From an uncultured Lachnospiraceae bacterium (lineage in GTDB: Bacteria > Bacillota > Clostridia > Lachnospirales > Lachnospiraceae), in assembly GCA_947628955.1 (NCBI GenBank), contig CANRBX010000015.1, positions 1 to 53,816 on the forward strand: DNA of 53,816 nt. Reading direction: 5' to 3'. The position numbers and the translations under genes were made by a program. Within the stretch, counting starts at the first letter, position 1. Each line of letters begins with the position of its first letter. Shown here piece after piece: positions 34,046 through 42,456 of the stretch. The notes under the pieces are model-generated. The model was not told the DNA's origin and did not search any database. It saw nothing but the letters and a program-made list of their open reading frames with translations.

Positions 34046-34969
34046 ATGAATATATGGAGTGTTATTTTTTCAGCGGATTTCCTGTTCACGGCGATCCGGC
34101 TGATGACGCCGATCCTGTTTGCGGCGCTGGCCTGCATGGTCTTTACGAAGGGCGGCATCGACGCGATCGGTACGGAGGGCATCATGCTCAGCTGCGCGCT
34201 TGCCGGCCCGGTGGGAGCCTGGTTTTCCCAGAACGTGTTTGTGGGAGTTCTGGCAGCGGTGCTGGTCGGAATCCTGCTTTCCTGTATCTACGGATATTTT
34301 ACCATTGTGCTGGATACCAATTCGGTGCTGGCGGGCATCGCGCTGAATACGCTTTCGGGCGGCCTGACTATTTTTGTGATCTATGCCCTCACGGGGAATA
34401 AAGGTTCCACGCAGAGCCTCAGCAATCCGGTGGTCTCCAATCTTGAGATCCCCTTGCTGAAGGATATTCCGGTGCTGGGTTCCATCCTCTCGGGGCACAG
34501 TATCCTGACGTATCTGGCGCTGCTGCTGACGGCTGCGCTGGCCGTCTTTTTCTGGAAGACGCCGACGGGACTGCGTATCCGCGCGGTGGGAGAGAACGAG
34601 CATGCGGCCAGATCGGTCGGCCTGAATGTGATGAAATATAAATACATCGCGCTGTGCATGGCGGGCACGCTCGCAGGGCTGGGCGGCACCTATATGTCGA
34701 TGAGCTATGTCTCCTTCTTCTCGCGCGATATGATCGCCGGCCGCGGCTGGATCGGCATGGCCGCGGAGTCGATGGGGCGCGGCACGCCGTGGGGCATCAC
34801 GCTGTCCGTGTTTATCTTCGGCATTGCGGATTCTCTGTCGATCCGCCTGCAGATGCTGAGCCTTCCCTCGCAGCTGATTCAGACGATCCCCTATGTGGTC
34901 ACGATCGTCGCGATCGCCGGTTATTCCTGGCGGAGCATGAAGATGCGCAGGAAACCGATAAAACAATAG
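34046..34969 (+). CDS. ABC transporter permease (nucleoside type) 2
   Basis: A 307-residue permease of the BPD_transp_2 family, NupQ-like, with about nine membrane segments. Characteristic stretches: KGGIDAIGTEGIMLSCALAG near residues 33-52, IRAVGENEHAARSVGLNV and GMAAESMGRGTPWG. It pairs with the preceding permease to form the channel. Confidence 0.94.
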   Translation: MNIWSVIFSADFLFTAIRLMTPILFAALACMVFTKGGIDAIGTEGIMLSCALAGPVGAWFSQNVFVGVLAAVLVGILLSCIYGYFTIVLDTNSVLAGIALNTLSGGLTIFVIYALTGNKGSTQSLSNPVVSNLEIPLLKDIPVLGSILSGHSILTYLALLLTAALAVFFWKTPTGLRIRAVGENEHAARSVGLNVMKYKYIALCMAGTLAGLGGTYMSMSYVSFFSRDMIAGRGWIGMAAESMGRGTPWGITLSVFIFGIADSLSIRLQMLSLPSQLIQTIPYVVTIVAIAGYSWRSMKMRRKPIKQ

Positions 34970-35054
34970 GAATGGAAAGCTGTGCGGCCGGCCGGGAACA
35001 AAGCACATGCAGACATACGGAAAGCGATTAAGCGCAGGAAGTGAGGTTGCATAT

Positions 35055-36464
35055 ATGGGAAAAAAGGCCTGGGAATACGAATATGAATGGATCACGCACG
35101 CCGTGCCGCCGCGGGTGACGGAGGTGCAGGAAGAAGAGTGGATGAAATACTCAGAGAACGGCGCCGCGTCGGATCAGCGGCTGTTTACCGACTGGTACAG
35201 CGAGGTGCCCGGCTCCAGGGCGCCCTGCCATCTGGTGCCGGCGGCGATCCAGTGCATGGCCGCGAAGGGATATGACGTCTCGGAGGCGGAGCAGTATATT
35301 GAGGCAGGCTTAAAGGCGGAACGGGAGAAGGACGGGGCGGCCATTCAGCAGATCACGGCCCGCATCTGCTATATCCTGAACACGGCGAAGCAGGATCCGG
35401 CCTCCGCCTATGCATCCTGCGGCGTGTACCGCACGTTTGCGGATATCGAGAAGAAGGTTTCCTTTCCGCCGGCAGCAAAATACGATGTTTATGGGGAGGA
35501 CTTCGCGCAGCGCATCCGCGCGGGCTGGATGGGCCAGCTGGTGGGCGGGTGTCTGGGCACCCAGATCGAGGGCTACACGACGGAGAACATCCGCAGAGTC
35601 TTCGGGGAGGTGCGCGGCTATCTGCGCGCTCCCGAGACCTACAACGACGATATCACCTATGAGCTCGCCTATCTGGACGGATTTGCCGAGAAGGGCTACC
35701 GGATCACGCCGGAGGACATCGCCTTTAAATGGCTGGAGCTGATCGCCGACGGATATTCGGCGGAGAAGATCGCCCTGGAAAATCTGCGGCGCGGCCTGAT
35801 GCCGCCTGAGAGCGGAACGCAGAACAATTATTTTTCGGACTGGATCGGCGCGCAGATGCGCACCATGGTACACGGGATGGCGGCTCCCGGCGATCCCCGG
35901 CTGGCGGCGCGTCTGGCCGCGGACGACAGCGTGGTTTCGCATTCCAACAACGGGATGCTCGGCGGCGTGTTCAACGCGGTTCTGGTCTCTCTGTGCTTCA
36001 CCGAGACCGACATCCGCACAGCGGTGGAAAAGGCGGTCGCCTGCATCCCCGCGGACAGTGAATTTTACAGTGTGGTGGAGTTTGCGCTGTGGCAGTGCCG
36101 GGTACAGCGAACCTGGGAGGAGGCGTGGGCGGTATGTGAGGAGCGCTACCGCGAGTATAACTGGATCCATGCCTACCCCAATGCGGCCGCCGAGGTGATC
36201 GCGCTGTGGTACGGAAACATGGACTTTGATGAGACCTGCCATATCATCTGCATGGAGGGGCAGGATGTGGACTGTACGGCGACGCCTGTCCTTAACGCGC
36301 TGGCGGTGATGAAGGGGTACGATTCCATCGAAGAAAAATGGATCACGCCCATCGGCAGCGATATCTATACCACGATGCGCAAAATGCGTCACCTGACCTT
36401 TGACGAGCTTTGCGAAAAGACCGTGAGCGCGGTGCGCAGGGCGCAGAAGGAGAGGCACGCTTAA
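35055..36464 (+). CDS. ADP-ribosylglycohydrolase (DraG) family protein
   Basis: A 469-residue protein. An N-terminal extension of about 140 residues precedes the ADP-ribosylglycohydrolase fold (about 150-465), opening with RIRAGWMGQLVGGCLGTQIEG. Metal-binding patterns are YNDDITYEL (about 198) and GQDVDCTATPVLNAL near the C-terminus, where the family has G-D-x-D-x-N/T. Classical members remove ADP-ribose from proteins or cleave ADP-ribose-like glycosides. Encoded in a nucleoside-type transport operon with a ribokinase-like gene, it more likely hydrolyses an imported N-glycoside to ribose and base. ATG 35055 has GTGAGG 8 bases upstream. Confidence 0.88.
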   Translation: MGKKAWEYEYEWITHAVPPRVTEVQEEEWMKYSENGAASDQRLFTDWYSEVPGSRAPCHLVPAAIQCMAAKGYDVSEAEQYIEAGLKAEREKDGAAIQQITARICYILNTAKQDPASAYASCGVYRTFADIEKKVSFPPAAKYDVYGEDFAQRIRAGWMGQLVGGCLGTQIEGYTTENIRRVFGEVRGYLRAPETYNDDITYELAYLDGFAEKGYRITPEDIAFKWLELIADGYSAEKIALENLRRGLMPPESGTQNNYFSDWIGAQMRTMVHGMAAPGDPRLAARLAADDSVVSHSNNGMLGGVFNAVLVSLCFTETDIRTAVEKAVACIPADSEFYSVVEFALWQCRVQRTWEEAWAVCEERYREYNWIHAYPNAAAEVIALWYGNMDFDETCHIICMEGQDVDCTATPVLNALAVMKGYDSIEEKWITPIGSDIYTTMRKMRHLTFDELCEKTVSAVRRAQKERHA

Positions 36465-36469
36465 AAGGA

Positions 36470-36498
36470 TTGAAACCGTTCATGACAGATCGTATAAT
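36470..36498 (+). promoter_or_regulatory. Promoter of the LpdD-like gene
   Basis: TTGAAA (36470-36475), 17-base spacer, TATAAT (36493-36498). It starts a new transcription unit right after the transporter operon. Confidence 0.82.
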
Positions 36499-36537
36499 GA
36501 AATAAACTTACAGGCATTTATCAGAGAAAGGATCCGG

Positions 36538-36912
36538 ATGCATATGAGCAGAGACATAATTCTTGAGAAGAGATTATCATTTTCTTCGATTCACCTACAG
36601 ATATCCAGGATGGGCGAGGACTATCATATCCTGCTGTGGGGTGGGGAACGGCCGCACATCGGGTGTACGGTGCTGTCCGTCCCGCGGCCGTCGCTGACGG
36701 GCGACGGGAGCGTGTCCGTCACATCCTCGGTGCTGAATGTAACCGGGCATAAGGACGAGCAGATCTGCCGCCTGCTTGCGGATGAGGTCGCGGTGCGGAA
36801 GCAGGCTGTCGTCGTCTGTACCGGCGGCTTCCATTATGATGCGATAACGCCCGCCCAGATCCGTGAGGTCGTGGACGGGGTGAAGGAGATGGCGGCAGAC
36901 CCGGCAATATGA
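36538..36912 (+). CDS. lpdD: LpdD-like protein (gallate decarboxylase accessory)
   Basis: A 124-residue cytosolic protein that resembles the small subunit/chaperone LpdD encoded with Lactobacillus plantarum gallate decarboxylase. Matching features are GGERPHIGCTVLSVPR near residue 35, VTSSVLNVTGHKDEQI near 60 and TGGFHYDAITPAQI near 96. LpdD-like proteins are thought to help with the prenylated flavin cofactor. UbiD and UbiX genes lie 4-6 kb downstream on the same strand, which supports the role. ATG 36538 or 36544 may be the start (AAAGGA at 36527). The stop codon is part of the first unit of a tandem repeat. Confidence 0.8.
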   Translation: MHMSRDIILEKRLSFSSIHLQISRMGEDYHILLWGGERPHIGCTVLSVPRPSLTGDGSVSVTSSVLNVTGHKDEQICRLLADEVAVRKQAVVVCTGGFHYDAITPAQIREVVDGVKEMAADPAI

Positions 36913-37058
36913 GCCGGTGCCGTCACGGCGAAGGATGGCCCCGGCAATATAAGCCGGTGCCGTGACGGCGAAGGGCGGCTCCGGCAATATGAGCCGGTGG
37001 CGTCACAGAGAAGGGCAGCCTGGCAATATGAGCCGGCGCCGTCACAGGGAAGGACAGG
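36901..37058. repeat. Four-unit 40-bp array bridging two convergent stop codons
   Basis: Units start at 36901, 36941, 36981 and 37020, consensus opening CCGGCAATATGAGCCGGTGC. The TGA in unit 1 is the stop of the LpdD-like gene; the TCA in unit 4 (37042-37044) is the stop of the minus-strand LysR gene. Each unit can fold as CCGGC/GCCGG and most as GCCG/CGGC. Confidence 0.9.
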
Positions 37059-37938
37059 CGCTGCAGAACTCGGCGTAGAACAGTTCTGCGGCGCCGTTTT
37101 TTCTGCGCAGGTTACAGTAGAGATATTCGCTGAAGCGGCAGGCTGTGTCGGAGATGCCGACCGTGTGCGTGCTGCCGGCGGTGAATGCGCGGGCGTACCC
37201 CGGTATGATCGCGATCCCCTTCCCGACGGCGACCAGAAACAGTGCGGTGGAGAGATTGGGCACCGGGGTGCAGGTGACCCGGTTGTGGGTGTGCCGCTGC
37301 GCCAGCAGCCAGTTCTGGGCATACGGGCCGAAATACTCGTGCGAGAACGGGACAAGGATGTTTTCGCCTTCCAGATCCCGCAGCTGCAGGAGCGATTTCA
37401 TGAGGAGACGATGCCCCGGGCCGAGGGCGGCGCAGGTGCTGTGGCTGGCGATCAGGCGGGACTGGATGCCGTCGCCCGGATTCGGATATTCACATGGAGA
37501 GAAGATGAGATCGTACTCATCCCCGTGCAGGATATCCTCGGACAGTCCCTCCGTTTTTACCTCGAAATCCATATGAATATTGGGATAGCGGTCTGCGAAA
37601 CGGCTGATAAAGATCTGTATGTGGGATGCCTGTGTCATCTCCAGGGCGCAGGCGATGCGGATCTCCCCCTGGACGGGGAGGTTGGAGATCTGCAGCAGGG
37701 CTGCCGTCCTGTTGCAGCGGTCGATCAGCCCCTGCGCGCGGTCCGCCAGGATCCGTCCGCTCTCCGTCAGGGCGACGCCGTGCGTTGTGCGGGAGAACAG
37801 CACGGCATCCAGCTCGCGTTCCAGATCCTGAATATGCTTCGAGAGAACGGACTGCGAGATATATAAATGTTCCGCGGCCTTGCTGTAATTTAATGTCCTG
37901 GACAGAATCAGAAATTCATAGAGCCTGTCGGTGTTCAT
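37042..37938 (-). CDS. LysR family regulator 1
   Basis: A 298-residue LysR-type regulator. The N-terminal winged helix (RLYEFLILSRTLNYSKAAEHLYISQSV region, residues 4-40) is followed by the effector-binding domain. The start at 37938 is chosen because AAAGGAGG lies about 10 bases upstream and the HTH begins right after it. It overlaps the upstream LysR gene by 23 bases, so the two are co-transcribed and probably translationally coupled. Its last codons come from the repeat array. Likely role: control of the tannase/decarboxylase genes with an aromatic acid as effector. Confidence 0.9.
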   Translation of the reverse strand: MNTDRLYEFLILSRTLNYSKAAEHLYISQSVLSKHIQDLERELDAVLFSRTTHGVALTESGRILADRAQGLIDRCNRTAALLQISNLPVQGEIRIACALEMTQASHIQIFISRFADRYPNIHMDFEVKTEGLSEDILHGDEYDLIFSPCEYPNPGDGIQSRLIASHSTCAALGPGHRLLMKSLLQLRDLEGENILVPFSHEYFGPYAQNWLLAQRHTHNRVTCTPVPNLSTALFLVAVGKGIAIIPGYARAFTAGSTHTVGISDTACRFSEYLYCNLRRKNGAAELFYAEFCSACPSL

Positions 37939-38836
37939 AGCGGGCGGCCTCCTTTGTAAACTGAAAAAACAGATCGACAAATTTCCTCACCTCGGGCCTG
38001 CCCGCTTTCCGGCTGTAAAACAGCGCGGAGAATGCCGCGCAGGGAGCGTCTGTGAGCGGCAGACAGACCGTTTTTGGAGGAAGCCCAAAAACCGGCGCCG
38101 GCAGCAGGACAATTCCCTTCCCGACGGGAACCAGGAGTGCGAAAAATACCGGCGATGTGCCGCTGTCGTAAATGCTGCGGCGGATCCCGGACGCCTGCAG
38201 ATTTTCAAGCTGAAAATCCCGGATGCCGCTCTCCTTTGTCTGAGGATACAGAATGAAACACTCTCCGTCCAGGTCCCGCATGGAGACAGTCGGTCGGGAG
38301 GCGAGAGGATGGCCCTCCGGCAGCAGGACACAGTGCCGGGGCGGAGAAATGATCCTCCTTACGATCCCTTCCCGCTGCGGCAGGCGGTTCATGGAAGGCG
38401 CAAAGTAAACGTTGACCTCTCCGCTGTCCAGTCCCTCTGCGATCGAATAGCGTGTATCGTCGGAGAACTCCAGCCGGACATGCGGATACTTTGCGTTCAG
38501 AAGATCCAGAAACGGGCCCAGAAACAGGGGGAGCGCGATGCCGGACACAGCGATCTTCAGGCTTTGAAACTCCTGCGCGCCGGGCTGCTTCAGCGACTGC
38601 CGGAGGTCTGTGTATTCCCTGACAATCTCGAGCGCGTCCGCATAGAGCCGCTTCCCCTCTCCGGTCAGCGCAAGAACGCCGTTCTCCCTCTGAAAAAGCG
38701 AGACGCCGAGGGTGTTCTCCAGCACATGCATGCGGGAGCGCAGGGTGGCAGGCGGCAGGCGCAGCTCATCCGCGGCTGCTTTCAGGCTCCCGCGGTCTGC
38801 GATCTTTACAAATTCATGTAATCGTTCCAGTTCCAT
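37916..38836 (-). CDS. LysR family regulator 2
   Basis: A 306-residue LysR-type regulator with HTH at about residues 3-60 (ELERLHEFVKIADRGSLKAA) and a C-terminal effector domain. It is divergent from the tannase gene across a 310-base region, the usual setting for a LysR target. The HTH scaffold is less conserved than in regulator 1 (RLPPATLRSRMHVLE). It is first in a two-gene LysR operon. Confidence 0.9.
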   Translation of the reverse strand: MELERLHEFVKIADRGSLKAAADELRLPPATLRSRMHVLENTLGVSLFQRENGVLALTGEGKRLYADALEIVREYTDLRQSLKQPGAQEFQSLKIAVSGIALPLFLGPFLDLLNAKYPHVRLEFSDDTRYSIAEGLDSGEVNVYFAPSMNRLPQREGIVRRIISPPRHCVLLPEGHPLASRPTVSMRDLDGECFILYPQTKESGIRDFQLENLQASGIRRSIYDSGTSPVFFALLVPVGKGIVLLPAPVFGLPPKTVCLPLTDAPCAAFSALFYSRKAGRPEVRKFVDLFFQFTKEAARYEHRQAL

Positions 38837-38846
38837 GGCTTTACTC

Positions 38847-38900
38847 CAAATTTGAATAATAGAATAATAAAAGAATAGCGGAATGTCCCTGAGAAGTCAA
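38847..38900 (-). promoter_or_regulatory. Promoter region of the LysR pair
   Basis: Minus-strand TTGACT (38900-38895) and TATTCT (38877-38872) are spaced by 17 bases. A CAAATTTG palindrome at 38847-38854 could be an autoregulatory LysR site. In the rest of the 310-base divergent region, up to the tannase start at 39147, I see AT-rich sequence, a TATAAA at 39033 and no convincing -35 for the plus strand, as expected for an activator-dependent promoter. Confidence 0.55.
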
Positions 38901-39146
38901 CAGAAAAGATTAAAAACGCAGAAATAAAGAGATTTTCTGAAAAGAATTTCCATGCGCGGCATACAAAACGATGAAAAACAGAATAACAAAAGCGCGAAAA
39001 GGGATTCAAAAATCTCTGCCGTCATGCTAGAGTATAAACAGAGCAGAGATCTGCTTCTGACAGAGTCGTCTGCTGACGTGAAAAAAGGCGGCGGGAAGCG
39101 GATCGCAGCAGTATGTTCAGAAAATTTACTACAGGGAGGGTACAGG

Positions 39147-40883
39147 ATGTATACAGAAATTCCGGTGACAAATCAGACGATGGAGCTGGCTGACTGCAGG
39201 GACGCGTGGTTTTTTGATGAGAAATATCAGTGCTGGTGCCTGGAGGACGTGCTTTACACCGACAGGGCGACGACGCCCAAATTCCAGAGGCTCAGTGTTT
39301 TTGTTCCGGCGCCGTATATGAAGGAGCACGGCGTGATCGACCCGGAGGGGCAGATGAACGGGTATTCGGCCCGGACGGCCCCGGTGATCCTGCAGAATAA
39401 TTCCGCGGGATATATGCAGATGCCGCACATGTGGCTGGGCGGCCCGCGCTGCAGCGCGCCGCAGTACCTTGAACGCGGCTTCGTCTTCGTGACCTGCGGG
39501 AACCGCGGGAGGGAGTCGAAGGACAGCGCCGGCAGATCGTGCGGGAAAGCCCCGATGAATCTGGTGGATCTGAAAACCGTGATCCGCTTCCTGCGGCACA
39601 ACCGCGAAAGCATCCCGGGCGACCTCGGGCGTATCATTTCAATCGGAGCGAGCGCGGGCGGCGCGATGTCCTCCCTGCTGGCAGTCACGGGAAACCATGC
39701 GGATTTTGATCCGTATCTGAGGGAAAACGGCGCGTTCATGGATGAGCGGGACGATATCTTCGCGGCGCAGATCTACTGCCCGATCATCGACCTGGAGCAT
39801 GCGGATCCGGCATACGAGTGGGCGTTCTTCGCGGACCACGAAAATGAAAGCTCCCATGCGGGGCCGGCGGGCGTCATGACGCCGTTCCAGGAGGCGCTTT
39901 CGGCGGAGCTGAAGGAGCGCTATATCCGTTATTTCAACGATCTTGGCCTGACGGACCCGGCGACGGGCGAAATTCTTGCGATCCATGAGGATGGAAGGAG
40001 CGGCAGCGGCTATGAGTACCTGATGCGGCTGCTGAACGATTCCGCCTCCGATTTCCTTCGCAGGCTGAAAGAGGGGACGCTGGACAGAGACTATTCCGCT
40101 GAGGATTATCTGTCGGGAAATTATGAGTATCAGACAGAGGCCCCGATGGGCGGCCCCGGGGACGGTGACGGTTCTGACCTGCTGCAGGGGCATGCGGGAC
40201 CCGGGGTCGCGCTTGCAAAGGCGGAGGAGGGCAGCGGCCCGGCCGGCCGGCCCTCGCTCGGCGATCTCGTATCGCGCCCTCCGAAGGGAGTCCCCTACCG
40301 GGGAATGGAACCGCCGATGGTCACCGTCAGTGGCACGGACAAATCGGGCTGGCTTTCCTGGGACGGACAGCGGGCGCAGATCCGCGACCTCGACAGTTAT
40401 GTGCTGAACTACCGCAGACGCATGAAGCCGTGTACTGCGTTTGATGCGCTTGGAACGGACAGCGGGGAGAATGAGGTGTTCGGGACGGAGGAACGGCCTT
40501 ACGTGCACTTCAACGGCGAGATCGCCGACGCGGTTCTGGCGATAAAGGACCGGTTCCCGGAGGAGGCGGAGCGTTATTATGAGGCGTTTGCTGAGGCAGA
40601 AAAGGATGAAGAGCTGCGGCGCAGGGCCGCTTTGTACAATCCGCTGAATTATATCGGCGAGGGGAAGGGCGGAGACAGCGCGCAGTACTGCAGGATCCGC
40701 GTGGGTTCCCATGACGCGGACACCGCTCTGAGCGTCAGCATGACGCTTGCCCTCAGGCTGGCGCAGGCGGGCCGGGAAGTCGATTATGCGCTGGTGTGGG
40801 ATCAGCCGCACTGCGAAGCGGATTACCCGGGAGAACTGTGTGACTGGATCGAAAGGATTTGTGGGCAGCAGAGGGGGAATTGA
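39147..40883 (+). CDS. Tannase-like esterase (tannin acyl hydrolase)
   Basis: A 578-residue alpha/beta hydrolase without signal peptide, so probably intracellular. It resembles bacterial tannases of the L. plantarum type, which cleave galloyl esters. The nucleophile motif is IGASAGGAMSS (Ser169). Near the C-terminus, NYIGEGKGGDSAQYCRIRVG leads to the likely Asp525 in HDADTA and His555 in WDQPHCEADY, in the order and spacing of the tannase triad. The product is about 100 residues longer than the L. plantarum enzyme between Ser and Asp, including a Gly/Pro-rich stretch at about 330-365. GGGAGGG at 39134-39140 fixes ATG 39147. The decarboxylase gene starts two bases after its stop. Confidence 0.87.
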   Translation: MYTEIPVTNQTMELADCRDAWFFDEKYQCWCLEDVLYTDRATTPKFQRLSVFVPAPYMKEHGVIDPEGQMNGYSARTAPVILQNNSAGYMQMPHMWLGGPRCSAPQYLERGFVFVTCGNRGRESKDSAGRSCGKAPMNLVDLKTVIRFLRHNRESIPGDLGRIISIGASAGGAMSSLLAVTGNHADFDPYLRENGAFMDERDDIFAAQIYCPIIDLEHADPAYEWAFFADHENESSHAGPAGVMTPFQEALSAELKERYIRYFNDLGLTDPATGEILAIHEDGRSGSGYEYLMRLLNDSASDFLRRLKEGTLDRDYSAEDYLSGNYEYQTEAPMGGPGDGDGSDLLQGHAGPGVALAKAEEGSGPAGRPSLGDLVSRPPKGVPYRGMEPPMVTVSGTDKSGWLSWDGQRAQIRDLDSYVLNYRRRMKPCTAFDALGTDSGENEVFGTEERPYVHFNGEIADAVLAIKDRFPEEAERYYEAFAEAEKDEELRRRAALYNPLNYIGEGKGGDSAQYCRIRVGSHDADTALSVSMTLALRLAQAGREVDYALVWDQPHCEADYPGELCDWIERICGQQRGN

Positions 40884-40884
40884 G

Positions 40885-42384
40885 ATGGCAGATGTTTATG
40901 ACCTGCGTTCCGCACTGGAACTGCTGGAAAAGATACCGGGTCAGCTGATCCGGACCGATGTGGAGACAGAGCCGATGGCGGAGCTGTCCGGAGTGTACCG
41001 CCATGTCGGGGCCGGAGGGACGGTGCAGCGCCCCACACAGGAAGGGCCGGCAATGATCTTTAACAATATCAGGGGGCACAAAGACGCGAGGATCGTCATC
41101 GGCCTCCTGGCAAGCCGGAAGAGAGTGGGATATCTCCTGGGCTGCGACCCGAAGCGGCTTGGATTTCTTCTGAAGGAGAGCGTGGAGAACCCGGTGAAGC
41201 CGGTGGTGATTCCGAACGAGCGGGCAAAATGCCAGGAGGTGGTCCACTATGCCACGGAGGAAGGATTTGATATCCGCAGGCTCATCCCGGCGCCGACCAA
41301 CACGCCGGAGGATGCGGGGCCTTATATCACGCTCGGCATGTGCTATGCCTCGAATCCGCAGACCGGGGAGTCGGATGTGACGATCCACCGCATGTGCCTG
41401 CAGTCCAGAGATGAGATCTCGATCTTCCTGCAACCGGGAGCGCGCCATATCGGCTATTTCCGGGAGCTGGCGGAGGCGGCCGGAAAGCCGCTGCCGATCT
41501 CGGTCAGCATCGGGGTGGACCCGGCCATTGAGATCGCGTCCTGCTTCGAGCCGCCGACCACACCGCTCGGCTACGACGAGCTGCAGGCGGCCGGGGCCAT
41601 CCGAAAAGCTCCGGTCGAGATGGTGCAGTGCCTCACGATCCCGGAGAAGGCGATCGCCAACGCGGAGTATGTGATCGAGGGGGAAATCCTTCCGAACGTG
41701 CGTGTCCGGGAGGATCAGAATTCGAACACCGGGAAGGCAATGCCGGAATTTCCGGGCTACAACGGCCCCGCGAATCCGGAGCTTCCGGTGATCCGGGTGA
41801 AGGCGGTGACGACCCGCAGGCATCCGATCATGCAGACCTGCATAGGGCCGAGCGAGGAGCACGTATCCATGGCGGGGATCCCGACGGAGGCCAGCATTCT
41901 GCAGATGGTGGAAAAGGCGATGCCGGGGCGGCTGCAGAACGTTTACTGCGCGTCCAGCGGCGGCGGAAAATATATTGCGGTGCTGCAGTTTCGAAAGTCC
42001 GTGCCCTCGGACGAGGGCAGGCAGAGGCAGGCGGCGCTTCTGGCATTCTCGGCCTTTGCGGAGCTGAAGCACGTCTTTCTTGTGGATGAGGATGTAGACT
42101 GCTTCGATATGAATGATGTGATGTGGGCGATGACGACGCGCTTCCAGGCGGACATTGACCTGATCACGATCCCCGGCGTGCAGTGCCATCCGCTGGATCC
42201 CTCCAACCAGCCGGCCTACTCCGGGCATATCCGCGGCTCGGGGATCGCGTGCAAGGCGATCTTCGACTGTACGGTGCCCTTTGACCAGAAGGAGCGCTTC
42301 AGGCGAGCGAAATTCATGGAGGTTGATCCGCGCAGATGGGTTCCGGAAATGTACGGCTCTGGCAGCGCTGATCTGGCGGAGTAA
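40885..42384 (+). CDS. lpdC: UbiD family decarboxylase, LpdC-like (probable gallate decarboxylase)
   Basis: A 499-residue non-oxidative aromatic acid decarboxylase that uses prenylated FMN. Long stretches agree with L. plantarum gallate decarboxylase LpdC: ELSGVYRHVGAGGTVQRPTQ, PTNTPEDAGPYITLG, SDVTIHRM, FEPPTTPLGYDEL, GKAMPEFPGYNG, IGPSEEHVSMAGIPTEASIL and VDEDVDCFDMNDVMW. Expected reaction: gallate (or protocatechuate) to pyrogallol (or catechol) and CO2. It is coupled to the tannase gene (GAGGGGG at 40871 inside the tannase end; one-base gap) and is followed by the cofactor-making UbiX. Substrate is inferred from family and context. Confidence 0.93.
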   Translation: MADVYDLRSALELLEKIPGQLIRTDVETEPMAELSGVYRHVGAGGTVQRPTQEGPAMIFNNIRGHKDARIVIGLLASRKRVGYLLGCDPKRLGFLLKESVENPVKPVVIPNERAKCQEVVHYATEEGFDIRRLIPAPTNTPEDAGPYITLGMCYASNPQTGESDVTIHRMCLQSRDEISIFLQPGARHIGYFRELAEAAGKPLPISVSIGVDPAIEIASCFEPPTTPLGYDELQAAGAIRKAPVEMVQCLTIPEKAIANAEYVIEGEILPNVRVREDQNSNTGKAMPEFPGYNGPANPELPVIRVKAVTTRRHPIMQTCIGPSEEHVSMAGIPTEASILQMVEKAMPGRLQNVYCASSGGGKYIAVLQFRKSVPSDEGRQRQAALLAFSAFAELKHVFLVDEDVDCFDMNDVMWAMTTRFQADIDLITIPGVQCHPLDPSNQPAYSGHIRGSGIACKAIFDCTVPFDQKERFRRAKFMEVDPRRWVPEMYGSGSADLAE

Positions 42385-42456
42385 TGTGCCGGCCTGCATT
42401 CGCCTGAGCGTCTGCGGCGGCAGGATGAGAGTGAGGCTGACTGAGAGGAAGACGGG

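Noticed and set aside
36901-37058. Possible CRISPR array at the 40-bp repeats
   Set aside because: Units are contiguous with no unique spacers, and no cas genes are present.
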